The notes under the pieces are model-generated. The model was not told the origin of the DNA, did no database searches, and was given only the letters and a program-made list of their open reading frames with translations. Below, in pieces: positions 20,412 through 29,513 of a DNA stretch of 51,810 bases. Location: assembly GCA_030833185.1 (NCBI GenBank), contig JAURHQ010000007.1:1-51810 (forward strand). Reading direction: 5' to 3'. Made by a program: the position numbers and the translations under genes. Origin of the DNA: Gammaproteobacteria bacterium (GTDB lineage: Bacteria > Pseudomonadota > Gammaproteobacteria > Ga0077536). Each line of letters begins with the position of its first letter. Position 1 is the first letter of the stretch.

Positions 20412-21176
20412 TCATCCGACCAGCAATTCGGCGAGTGCGATCCGCTCCAGATCGTTTAGCCCCACGCCGCGGGCCAGAAAATCGTCGAAGGAGCCAAAGA
20501 CCCGCTCGGCAGCTTGCAGCGCGGTGTCGAGATAGTCCGCGCTGGCGCACATGATTTGCTCGACCGCGGCGGCCGGCGCGCCGTCGGTGAACAAGGCCAC
20601 CGGCCGGCGCTGAAAGTTGGAGATCACATAGTCCTCAATCACGTCCTGCCGCCCCACCCCGATGGCCAGCAGCAGCACGGCACTGGCGATGCCCGTGCGA
20701 TCCTTGCCGCTCGCGCAGTGAAGCACCGCCGGTCGGCCCTCCTCGCGCAGCAGGCCGCGGTAAACCCCGGCGAGGCAGTCGGTGTGGTCGAGGATCAGCC
20801 GCTCGTACTGGCTCTGCATTGCCCGGCGGGTGTCCTCGGCCGACCAGGCGCCGCTGTTCACCGCCTCGAACATGTTCAGATTGCCCTGCGGAATGAAGCC
20901 GAAGGCGTGCTGCACCGGCGGCGGGACCGGCAGACGGTTGGGGTGGCGGGTGCGTTCGTCCTCGGTTCGCAGGTCGTAGATCGCCCGCACGCCCAGTTCG
21001 GCCAGCGCCGCCTGGTCGCCTACCGTCAGCGTCGCCAGCGCGTCCGAACGATAAACCACGCCCGGGCGGGTCCGACGACCGTCGGTAGTCCTCAAGCCGC
21101 CCAGATCGCGGCAGTTACAGGCGCCTTCGAACGGGATCCGGCGGTGGGCGTGTCGTTCCAGCAGTTCGTCGCTCAT
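20412..21176 (-). CDS. Tyrosine-protein phosphatase (PtpB-like)
   Basis: Active site HCASGKDRTG; FEGACNCRDLGGLRTTDG; start MSDELLERH. Confidence 0.9.
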   Translation of the reverse strand: MSDELLERHAHRRIPFEGACNCRDLGGLRTTDGRRTRPGVVYRSDALATLTVGDQAALAELGVRAIYDLRTEDERTRHPNRLPVPPPVQHAFGFIPQGNLNMFEAVNSGAWSAEDTRRAMQSQYERLILDHTDCLAGVYRGLLREEGRPAVLHCASGKDRTGIASAVLLLAIGVGRQDVIEDYVISNFQRRPVALFTDGAPAAAVEQIMCASADYLDTALQAAERVFGSFDDFLARGVGLNDLERIALAELLVG

Positions 21177-21275
21177 GCGTAGCGGGCTTTCTTTCGGGGA
21201 ATGGCTGTGGCGGGCGAATATGCCGGAGCGCCCCCGCGATTGCACGCCGCGCTGCCCCACGGGCCCACCTTCTTC

Positions 21276-21354
21276 TGTAGGAGCGGCGCGTGCGCCGCGA
21301 TTCTTCGGGGCGCTGTCGTTACTTCCATCGCGGCGTACACGCCGCGCCTGCAGA
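21276..21354. repeat. REPIN-like inverted doublet (TGTAGGAGCGGCG...CGCCGCGA / reverse complement)
   Basis: TGTAGGAGCGGCGCGTGCGCCGCGA then TCGCGGCGTACACGCCGCGCCTGCAGA. Confidence 0.7.
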
Positions 21355-21440
21355 TGGCGGGTCGACCGCGACGGGTTTGGCTTGGTCTACCTTGCGCGAC
21401 AAGCCAGAATGCGGCCCGGTCCTATTCACGAGCGCGTCGC

Positions 21441-22010
21441 ATGTCCCAACCCGTCCGCATTTACCTCATCCGCCACGGCGAGGCCGCCGCCAGCTGGGAC
21501 ACCGCCGTTGACCCCGGCCTGTCCGAAGCCGGCCATGCGCAGGCGCGGGCGCTGCTGCCACAGTTTTCGGGCCCGGTGCCCCATCAGGCCACCGCCCGCC
21601 TCGTCAGCAGTCCGCTGCAGCGGGCCCAGCAAACGGCGGCACCGCTGGCCGCCCACTGGGGCCGGCCGGTCAGCATCGAAGACGGGGTTCGGGAATTGCC
21701 CTCGGCCGGCGTGCCGCTGGACGCGCGGCGGGCCTGGCTGACGGCAATCATGGCCGCCCGCTGGCCGGCGGTCGACGCCCCGCTCCACGCCTGGCGCGAG
21801 CGGGCCTGGCAGGCGCTGCTGGCCTGTCAGACAGAGACGGTTTTCTTCACCCACTTCATGGTCATCAACGCGCTGGTGGGCCGCGCAATGGGCGACGAGC
21901 GGCTGGTCGTGTTTGAGCCCGACTACTGCTCGGTCACCGAATTGCTGCTCGACGGCGGCCATTGCTCGCTCGTCGCGCTTGGCAAGGCGCGGAACACCCT
22001 CGTACTGTAG
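21441..22010 (+). CDS. Histidine phosphatase (phosphoglycerate mutase-like) family protein
   Basis: IYLIRHGEAAASWDT; FFTHFMVINALVG. Confidence 0.85.
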   Translation: MSQPVRIYLIRHGEAAASWDTAVDPGLSEAGHAQARALLPQFSGPVPHQATARLVSSPLQRAQQTAAPLAAHWGRPVSIEDGVRELPSAGVPLDARRAWLTAIMAARWPAVDAPLHAWRERAWQALLACQTETVFFTHFMVINALVGRAMGDERLVVFEPDYCSVTELLLDGGHCSLVALGKARNTLVL

Positions 22011-22037
22011 CCGCCAGCCACCAGCCGGAGCCCGCCC

Positions 22038-22883
22038 ATGACCGCCCGAACCGTCCTTACCAGCTACCGCGCGGTCGACACCAGCGATGGCGCCGGGGTC
22101 AAACTGAAACGCGCGCTTGGCCAGCATCCGGGGGCGCGGCTCGACCCTTTCCTGATGCTCGATTTTTTCTCGTCCGACGACCCGGACGATTACATCGAAG
22201 GCTTCCCGGCCCACCCGCACCGCGGCTTCGAGACCGTCACCTACATCGTCGACGGGCACATGCTGCATGAGGACCATCTCGGCAATCGCGGCGACCTGAA
22301 AGCGGGCGGCGTGCAGTGGATGACCGCCGGCCGCGGCATCATCCATTCCGAAATGCCCCAGCAAACGGCCGGCCTGCTGCGCGGCTTCCAGCTGTGGATC
22401 AACCTGCCGGCGAAAGAAAAAATGAAACCGGCGGGCTACCGCGATATTCCCGCCGAGGAAATGCCGGTACTAAGCGCCCCCGGCGCGCGGGTGAAACTGG
22501 TCGCCGGCAGCCTCAGCCTCGACGGCAGCAGCGCCACCGGCCCCATCAATGGGTTAAGCACCGAACCGCTCTACGCGGATGTGATGCTCGACGCCGGCGC
22601 CAGCGTCACCCTGCCGGTCAAGGCGGGCCTTAACGCCTTCCTCTACGCCTTTGAAGGCAGCGTGCAGGCGGCCGGCACCGAGGTGCCGATGGGCAGCGCG
22701 GCGATTCTGAACGACGGCGACGAACTCACCTTAAGCGCCGGCCCGCGGGGCGGCCGCGTGCTGCTGGTCGCCGGGCGCGCCATCGGCGAGCCGGTCGCGC
22801 AATACGGACCGTTCGTGATGAATACCCGCGATGAACTGGAACAGGCGGTCAACGACTACCGCACCGGGCGACTCACGGCATAA
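22038..22883 (+). CDS. Pirin family protein
   Basis: LDPFLMLDFFSSDDPDDYIEGFPAHPHRGFETVTYIVDG; QWMTAGRGIIHSEMP. Confidence 0.95.
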   Translation: MTARTVLTSYRAVDTSDGAGVKLKRALGQHPGARLDPFLMLDFFSSDDPDDYIEGFPAHPHRGFETVTYIVDGHMLHEDHLGNRGDLKAGGVQWMTAGRGIIHSEMPQQTAGLLRGFQLWINLPAKEKMKPAGYRDIPAEEMPVLSAPGARVKLVAGSLSLDGSSATGPINGLSTEPLYADVMLDAGASVTLPVKAGLNAFLYAFEGSVQAAGTEVPMGSAAILNDGDELTLSAGPRGGRVLLVAGRAIGEPVAQYGPFVMNTRDELEQAVNDYRTGRLTA

Positions 22884-22947
22884 AACCGGGGCGCCGCCGC
22901 CGCAGCCAGCGGCACGAACGACAACAACAGGCATGGGGAGTACGGAC

Positions 22948-25017
22948 ATGAGCAGACAGCGAGGTCTTTCGCTGGCCCTTGGGCTGGCGGCATTGCTAGG
23001 CGTCGGGCAGGCCGCCGGCGCGGCGACCACGGTCGATGGCGCGGCCATCGCCAACGAACAGGACAGCGCCAACTGGCTGTCCTACGGCCGTACCTACAGC
23101 GAGCAGCGCTACAGTCCGCTGGACCAGATCAACGAAAAAACCGTTGCCGGCCTGAAACCCGACTGGGGACTCGAACTCCCCGACCGCACCCTGCTCGCCA
23201 CCCCCATCGTGGTCGACGGCGTGATGTACATCAGCGGCAGCTACAGCGTGGTACGCGCGGTCGACGCGGCATCCGGCAAGGTGCTGTGGACCTACGACCC
23301 CAAGACGCTGGAAGTCGCCGGCGACCGCCAGCGGATTTTCTGGGACTCGAACCGCGGCGTCGCGTTCTGGAAGGGCAAGGTGTTTGTCGCCACCGGCGAC
23401 GGCCGCCTGAACGCCATCGACGCCAAGACCGGCAAGGAAGTCTGGAGTGCGGTCACCATCGATCCCAAGCTGCCGATGTACATCAACGGCGCGCCGCGGG
23501 TGTTTCGCGACAAGGTGATCATCGGTAACGGCGGCACCGAAGTCGGCGCCAACCGGGGCTACGTCACCGCCTACGACACCGAGACCGGCAAGCAGGCCTG
23601 GCGCTTTTACATCGTCCCCGGCAACCCGGCCGACGGCTTCGAGGACGAGACCCAGGCCATGGCCGCCAAGACCTGGACCGGCGAATGGTGGAAGCACGGC
23701 GGCGGCGGCAACGCCTGGAACGGCTTCACCTACGACCCCGAGTTCAACCGCATCTACATCGGCACCGGCAACGGCTCGCCCTGGAACCGCAACATCCGCA
23801 GCCCCGGCGGCGGCGACAATCTCTTCCTGTGTTCGATCGTGGCGCTGGACGCCGACACCGGCAAATACGCCTGGCACTACCAGACCACGCCCGGCGAGAC
23901 CTGGGACTACAACTCGAACATGGACATCGTGCTGGCCGATTTGAAGATCGACGGCAAGCCGGTAAAAGCTTTGATGCACGCGCCCAAGAACGGCTTTTTC
24001 TACGTCATCGATCGCGCGAACGGCAAACTGCTTTCGGCGGAAAAAATCGGCAAGGTGGACTGGGCGGAGTCGATCGACCTGAAGACCGGCCGCCCGATCG
24101 AACGCAAGGGCGCGCGCTACGAAGACGGGCAGGAGCTGGTGTGGCCCAGCCCTTTTGGCATCCACAACTGGCACGCCATGTCGTTCAACCCCAATACGGG
24201 TCTGGCCTACATCCCGGTGATGGAATTGCCCGGGCTGTTTACCGACAAGGGCATCGATAAATCCATCTGGCAGTCGCCAAACTTTTCCATCGACCCGGGC
24301 GTTGAATTTGCCCGTGACGATATTCCGGTGAACGCCGGCACCGGCGCGTTGCGGGCCTGGGATCCGGTGGCGCAAAAACTGCGCTGGGAAGTGACGCTGC
24401 CCGGCGTGTGGAATCCCGGCACGCTGACCACCGCCGGTAACCTCGTCATTCAGGGCCGCACCGACGGCAAGCTGGTCGCCTATCGCGCGACCGACGGCGA
24501 GTCCCTGTGGCAGTTCGATGCCGGCCTTGGCATCTCCGCACCACCCGTCACCTACACCGTCAATGGCAAGCAGCACATCGCGCTGCTGGTGGGCTGGGGC
24601 GGCGCGGGTCCGGCGGTGGGGGGTTCGCTGCAGGCCCAGCACGGCTGGGCCTATCGCGCGCAGCCGCGGCGGCTCATCAGCTTTAGTCTGGAGGGCAAGG
24701 CTGAACTGCCCAAGCTGCCGCCGCCGAGCTTTGCCAAACCGCTGAAGCAGGAAGACTTCAAGGTCGACGACATGCTGGCGCAACAGGGCAACGTGCTCTA
24801 CGCCAAACATTGCGTGCTGTGTCACGGCGCGGGGGCGGTGTCCGGTGGCTACGCGCCGGACCTGCGCGCGTCCACCATCCCGGTGTACGAGGATGCGCTG
24901 CAGGACGTGGTGATCAAAGGCTCGCGCCAGATGGCCGGCATGCCGCGCTTCCACGATTTAAGCGAGGGCGATCTGAAAGCCCTGCAACACTACATCCGGC
25001 GCGAAGCGCGTCGCTGA
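22948..25017 (+). CDS. PQQ-dependent quinohemoprotein alcohol dehydrogenase
   Basis: Signal peptide; PQQ beta-propeller repeats; C-terminal cytochrome c motif CVLCH. Confidence 0.93.
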   Translation: MSRQRGLSLALGLAALLGVGQAAGAATTVDGAAIANEQDSANWLSYGRTYSEQRYSPLDQINEKTVAGLKPDWGLELPDRTLLATPIVVDGVMYISGSYSVVRAVDAASGKVLWTYDPKTLEVAGDRQRIFWDSNRGVAFWKGKVFVATGDGRLNAIDAKTGKEVWSAVTIDPKLPMYINGAPRVFRDKVIIGNGGTEVGANRGYVTAYDTETGKQAWRFYIVPGNPADGFEDETQAMAAKTWTGEWWKHGGGGNAWNGFTYDPEFNRIYIGTGNGSPWNRNIRSPGGGDNLFLCSIVALDADTGKYAWHYQTTPGETWDYNSNMDIVLADLKIDGKPVKALMHAPKNGFFYVIDRANGKLLSAEKIGKVDWAESIDLKTGRPIERKGARYEDGQELVWPSPFGIHNWHAMSFNPNTGLAYIPVMELPGLFTDKGIDKSIWQSPNFSIDPGVEFARDDIPVNAGTGALRAWDPVAQKLRWEVTLPGVWNPGTLTTAGNLVIQGRTDGKLVAYRATDGESLWQFDAGLGISAPPVTYTVNGKQHIALLVGWGGAGPAVGGSLQAQHGWAYRAQPRRLISFSLEGKAELPKLPPPSFAKPLKQEDFKVDDMLAQQGNVLYAKHCVLCHGAGAVSGGYAPDLRASTIPVYEDALQDVVIKGSRQMAGMPRFHDLSEGDLKALQHYIRREARR

Positions 25018-25025
25018 GGAACCGC

Positions 25026-25802
25026 ATGGACATCAAAGACAAGATCATCGTCATCACCGGCGGCGGCAGCGGCATCGGCGCTGCGCTGGCGCGCCGTTTC
25101 AAGGCGGAAGGCGCGCGCGGGATTGCGATTGCGGATCTGAACGAAGCCGGGCTGGCCGCGGTGGCGGCCGAGACCGGCGCACTGGCCGTCCGCTGCAATG
25201 TGGCGGTGGAGGCGGAAATTCAGGCGCTGGTCGCACGGGTCGAAGCCGAACTCGGCCCCATCGATATTTTCTGCTCCAACGCCGGCATTGCCCGGCTGGG
25301 CGATGAAGACGTGCCGAACGAGGAGTGGCAGCTCAACTGGGACATTCACGTGATGGCGCACGTTTACGCCGTGCGCGCCGTCGCCCCCGGCATGGTCGCG
25401 CGGGGCAGCGGCTATCTGGTGCACACGGCCTCGGCGGCGGGTCTGTTGAGCCACATCCAGTCGGCGACTTATTCGGTGACCAAGCACGCCTGCGTTGCCT
25501 TCGCCGAGTGGGTGGCGATCAAGTACAAGCATCAGGGCATTCGGGTCTCGGTGCTGGCGCCGCAAGCCGTCCGCACGCCCATGACCGACCGGCCGGACGA
25601 AGCCGCCGTCGCGGCGGTCGACGGCATGATCGAGCCGGCGGAACTCGCCGACTGCGTGGTCGCGACCATGGCCAAAGAGGAGTTCCTCATCCTGCCGCAT
25701 CCCGGCGTGCGCGATTACCTGCAGCGCAAGACCACCGACGTCGACCGCTGGCTGCGTAGCATGAATCGCTGGCGGCAGGAGGCGGGGCCGATCAGGACGT
25801 AG
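25026..25802 (+). CDS. SDR family oxidoreductase
   Basis: TGGGSGIGAALA; CSNAGIA; YSVTKHA (YxxxK). Confidence 0.93.
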   Translation: MDIKDKIIVITGGGSGIGAALARRFKAEGARGIAIADLNEAGLAAVAAETGALAVRCNVAVEAEIQALVARVEAELGPIDIFCSNAGIARLGDEDVPNEEWQLNWDIHVMAHVYAVRAVAPGMVARGSGYLVHTASAAGLLSHIQSATYSVTKHACVAFAEWVAIKYKHQGIRVSVLAPQAVRTPMTDRPDEAAVAAVDGMIEPAELADCVVATMAKEEFLILPHPGVRDYLQRKTTDVDRWLRSMNRWRQEAGPIRT

Positions 25803-25863
25803 AGTGCCCGGTTTGTTTGCAGGCCTGACCGCGGTTGGATTTGGGCGGTCACGCCCGCCTTTT

Positions 25864-25936
25864 TCGCGGCGTACACGCCGCTCCTGCAGGGGGGGCTTGG
25901 CCGGGAACCCGTGCAGGCGCGGCCGGTCGGCCGCGA
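25864..25936. repeat. REPIN-like inverted doublet
   Basis: TCGCGGCGTACACGCCGCTCCTGCAGG and TGCAGGCGCGGCCGGTCGGCCGCGA, same family as 21276. Confidence 0.6.
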
Positions 25937-25973
25937 ACGGGGTTGACGCATGCGCCGCGCCGGCCCCTCACCT

Positions 25974-27488
25974 CTACCCCTGCTTCCCAAACGCATCCGC
26001 ATCCGGATACGGAAACCACTCCGGATCCGGCAGCGCGACGGGCGCGATCATCGCCATCTTTGAGCGGCGAAACTGGGCAAGGCCTTCCGCGCCTAACTCT
26101 CGCCCGCTGCCGGTCAGCTTGCGGCCGCCGAAGGGCACGGCGTCGTTGTCGTTGAGCGGCGTGTTGACCCACACGATGCCGGTTTCAATTTCATGCACGG
26201 CGCGGAAGGCCTCCGCGAGGTCGTTGGTGTAGATGTTGGCACCGAGGCCAAGCTCGGAGTCATTCGCGCAGGCAATCGCCTCATCCAGGCTATGCACCTT
26301 GGCGACCGGCGCGAGCGGACCAAAACACTCGCCGTGCATGATGCGGTGCTGGTGGGTGACTTCGAGCACGGTCGGTTCGTAGAAGCAGCCGTCCTCGAGC
26401 CCGGGCGGCCGACGTCCGCCGCACACCACCCGCGCGCCGTCGGCGACCGCGTCGGCCACTATCCGCTCGACCCGCGCCCGCTCGCGGGCTGAGGCCATCG
26501 GGCCGATGTCGACTTCGCCAAGGCCGCTGCCCACCCGTAAGGCGCGCGCTTCCCGCGCCAGCGCCGCGACGAAGGCGTCGTAGACCTCGGCGTGCACGTA
26601 AAAGCGCTCGGCCGAGGTGCAAACCTGCCCGCAGTTGAGGAAAGCGGCGAAGGCCGCGCCGCGCGCCACGGTCTCGATCGGCGCCGAGGGCATGACGATA
26701 AAGGCGTCGTTGCCGGAGGCTTCAATCAAGGTCGGCTTGAAGCGCTCGGCCGCCGTCCTTGCCACCGCCTGCGCGGCCGGCACGCTGCCGGTAAAGGCCA
26801 CCCCGTGCGTTTGAGGATGAGCCACCAGCGCCTGCCCGACCTCGGCGCCGCCGGTCACGACCTGCACCAGCCCGGGCGGCAGATGGGTAAAGGCTTCCAT
26901 CAGCACCAGCAGGGTCAGCGGCGTCAGTTCGGACGGTTTCACAATCACCGCATTGCCGGCGGCGAGCGCCGCGGCCGCCTGCCAGCCAAAGAGCAGTACC
27001 GGAAAATTGAAGGGCACGATCGACACCACCGTGCCCAGGGGTTCGTGCAGGGTCATGTGCAGCTGACCGGCGATGGCCGGCCCGGCGATTCGGCCCTGCT
27101 CGTGCCGGGCAAGCTCGGCGTAGTAGCGAAACGCGCCGGCCGAGGCGCCGCCTTCCCAGTTCGATTCCCGGAACGGTTTACCCATTTCGCGGGTGAGACA
27201 TTCACCCACCCGCGCGCTGATGGCCGCCATCTGCGCCGCCACTTCGTGGAGCGCCGCGGCCCGATCGAGGGCACTCAAGGCCCACCAGGCGCGCTGCGCC
27301 CGGGTCGCCGCCGCGACCGCACGGTCGATTTCCTCGCCGGTGGCCTTGGCAAAGTGGCCGGTGATCTGGCCGGTCGCCGGGTCGATGACGGGGACCGTCT
27401 CGCCCTGCGAGGGCACCCACTGGCCATCGAGAAAAAGCTGGCCAGAACGGGCCGCCATCAGGGCGGGCACTTCGGTATTGCGGCTCAT
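25974..27488 (-). CDS. Aldehyde dehydrogenase family protein
   Basis: IEASGNDAFIVM; catalytic NCGQVCTSAERFYV; start MSRNTEVPAL. Confidence 0.92.
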   Translation of the reverse strand: MSRNTEVPALMAARSGQLFLDGQWVPSQGETVPVIDPATGQITGHFAKATGEEIDRAVAAATRAQRAWWALSALDRAAALHEVAAQMAAISARVGECLTREMGKPFRESNWEGGASAGAFRYYAELARHEQGRIAGPAIAGQLHMTLHEPLGTVVSIVPFNFPVLLFGWQAAAALAAGNAVIVKPSELTPLTLLVLMEAFTHLPPGLVQVVTGGAEVGQALVAHPQTHGVAFTGSVPAAQAVARTAAERFKPTLIEASGNDAFIVMPSAPIETVARGAAFAAFLNCGQVCTSAERFYVHAEVYDAFVAALAREARALRVGSGLGEVDIGPMASARERARVERIVADAVADGARVVCGGRRPPGLEDGCFYEPTVLEVTHQHRIMHGECFGPLAPVAKVHSLDEAIACANDSELGLGANIYTNDLAEAFRAVHEIETGIVWVNTPLNDNDAVPFGGRKLTGSGRELGAEGLAQFRRSKMAMIAPVALPDPEWFPYPDADAFGKQG

Positions 27489-27669
27489 CGCAGGACTCCT
27501 GTTTGCGCGTTGGGTCGAGCATAGCGGCGGCCCCGAGAGCCGGCCAAGGGGGCGGATTACGCCGAGCGACGGGCCCAGCGCAGCGAGTCCCGGCACAAAG
27601 CTTGCTCGCCTTCCAGCGCCATCGCGGCCGGTCGGCGCGCCGCCAGCCGTCACAACCCGAGGATGCCCC

Positions 27670-28506
27670 ATGCCACGCAACGCGGCCGTTACCTTCGAAA
27701 ATCTGCTCCTGCCGCCCGCCGAGTTCAGCGATCCGGCGGCCCCGGCGTACCGGCTCTGTCTGGTCCTGCAGGGCGAGGCCGAGCTGTCCTGGCAGCAGGA
27801 CGACCGCTGGCGCTCGGCGCGTTTGCGCCCCGGCATGTTTGCCCCCATCACCCGGCCGCAGACCACCGCGCAGCTCCGCCTGTCGGCGCATCAGCGCCAC
27901 CTCATGGTGACGCTTGATGACGCCATGGTCCGCAGCGTGGCGAACGGATGTGGGCAGACGGCGGTGGCGCTGGATGCGCTGAGCGAGCGCCCTTTCCGCA
28001 ATCCGTTTCTGGCTCGACTGTGCGCCGAGGCCTACGCCGAAGCCCAACGCGAGGACGCGCTGGGTCGGCACTTTCAAACCACGGTCGCGCCAATTTTGAT
28101 CGGCAGCCTGCTGCGCAGTTCAGGATCTGCGCCGAAGCGGGACACGGCAGGTGGTCGCGCGCTGGCCACTGCCACGCTGGCACGGCTGCGCGAGTCCTGT
28201 CTCGCGCAGCTCGACACGCCCATCACGGTCGCCCGGCTGGCCGACTGGAGCGGGCTGCCGGTGGGCGAGTTCTGCCGCCAGTTGCGGCAGCGTACCGGCA
28301 CCACCCCGCACCGCTTTGTGCTGGATTTACGGCTTGCGCGGGCGGCAGAGCTGCTGGGCCACGTCGCGCCGCCGATCGCAGACGTGGCCAGCCGCTGCGG
28401 GTTTTTCGATCAGGCCCATCTCACCCAGGCCTTCAGTCGCCGCTATGGCACCTCACCCGCGCGCTACCGGCGCGAGCGTCTGGGGCATGCGGCAGCCCTC
28501 ACTTAG
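27670..28506 (+). CDS. AraC family transcriptional regulator
   Basis: C-terminal double HTH: ITVARLADWSGLPVGEFCRQLRQRTGTTPHRFVLDLRLARAAELL...FFDQAHLTQAFSRRYGTSPARYR. Confidence 0.9.
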   Translation: MPRNAAVTFENLLLPPAEFSDPAAPAYRLCLVLQGEAELSWQQDDRWRSARLRPGMFAPITRPQTTAQLRLSAHQRHLMVTLDDAMVRSVANGCGQTAVALDALSERPFRNPFLARLCAEAYAEAQREDALGRHFQTTVAPILIGSLLRSSGSAPKRDTAGGRALATATLARLRESCLAQLDTPITVARLADWSGLPVGEFCRQLRQRTGTTPHRFVLDLRLARAAELLGHVAPPIADVASRCGFFDQAHLTQAFSRRYGTSPARYRRERLGHAAALT

Positions 28507-29482
28507 CCGCGCCGGGCAGGAACTGGTCGCTGACCATGCTGCCGGCCGCCACCGGCGCCGCCAGCAGCTTCTGCTTGACCATAAAGGCCGCCATCGCATC
28601 GACCGTGCCGTGAAACGCCCCGCCCGCGCCCAGCGCGGCGGCGTTGTCGGCGGCAGAAAAAATCCGCACGCCTTTCCACATGTCGGCAAATTCGGCGGTC
28701 GATACCCCGGAGGCCTTGGCCATGATGGCGAACGCTTCGTCCTGATGGGCGCCGACATAGGCGAGCGCGTCAAACCAGCTCTTGATCAGCTTGCGCACGT
28801 CATCCGGCCGCGCCTTCAGCACCTCGTTGCTCACGCCCAGCACGTCGACAATCGCGCCCGGGGTGTCCTTGCTGGATAACAGCAGCTTGCCGCCCGACTT
28901 GATGCCCTGCGTGCCGTAAGGCTCCCAGGTCACCACTACCGGAATCGCCTGAGCGACGAAGGCGGCGCCGGCGTCGGCGGCGGTCATGTTGACGATGGTG
29001 ACGTCCGACTCGCTGAGCCCGTTCTGACTCAGCAGCTTGGAGAGAAAAAAGTGACTGACGCCGCCCACTTCCACCGCGATCTGCTGACCCTTGAGGCCGG
29101 CGGGCGTGTCGATACCGCGCGAAATCATCATGTCGGCGCCGGCCGATTCATCGTGCAGCAGCACCACGCTGGCTTTGGGTCCGTCGGCGTTCACGGTCAG
29201 CACATCGTTGGTGGCGACGCTGGCGGCGTCGAGCTTGCCGCTGGCCAGCGCCAGCACGGCATCGCCCTGCACCGCGAAGTTCCGCAGTTCAACGTCCAGT
29301 CCATTGGCCTTGAACAGGCCTTTCTCCTGGGCCACCCACCAGGGCATCCAGCCGACCCATACCGGCACCCCCACTTTCAGCGCGGGCTCGGCGGCCAACA
29401 CGGCGGGCGGGGCGGCGTTCAAGGCGAGCGCGCCGGTCAGGGCGAGCGCGGAGAGAACACGACGCAGAGGGCTTTTTTTCAT
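28499..29482 (-). CDS. ABC transporter substrate-binding protein (NMT1/sulfonate/nitrate-type)
   Basis: Signal peptide; LKVGVPVWVGWMPWWVAQEKGLFKANGLDVEL. Confidence 0.85.
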   Translation of the reverse strand: MKKSPLRRVLSALALTGALALNAAPPAVLAAEPALKVGVPVWVGWMPWWVAQEKGLFKANGLDVELRNFAVQGDAVLALASGKLDAASVATNDVLTVNADGPKASVVLLHDESAGADMMISRGIDTPAGLKGQQIAVEVGGVSHFFLSKLLSQNGLSESDVTIVNMTAADAGAAFVAQAIPVVVTWEPYGTQGIKSGGKLLLSSKDTPGAIVDVLGVSNEVLKARPDDVRKLIKSWFDALAYVGAHQDEAFAIMAKASGVSTAEFADMWKGVRIFSAADNAAALGAGGAFHGTVDAMAAFMVKQKLLAAPVAAGSMVSDQFLPGAAK

Positions 29483-29513
29483 GGGATTCTCCTTGGCAGG
29501 GGGACGCGGATGG

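Noticed and set aside
22996-24954. 652-aa minus-strand ORF antisense to the PQQ dehydrogenase
   Set aside because: No recognisable domain; shadow ORF of a high-GC gene.
22948-25017. Lanthanide-dependent (XoxF/ExaF-like) PQQ dehydrogenase
   Set aside because: The motif after the catalytic Asp is WDYN, not the DYD motif of lanthanide-type enzymes.
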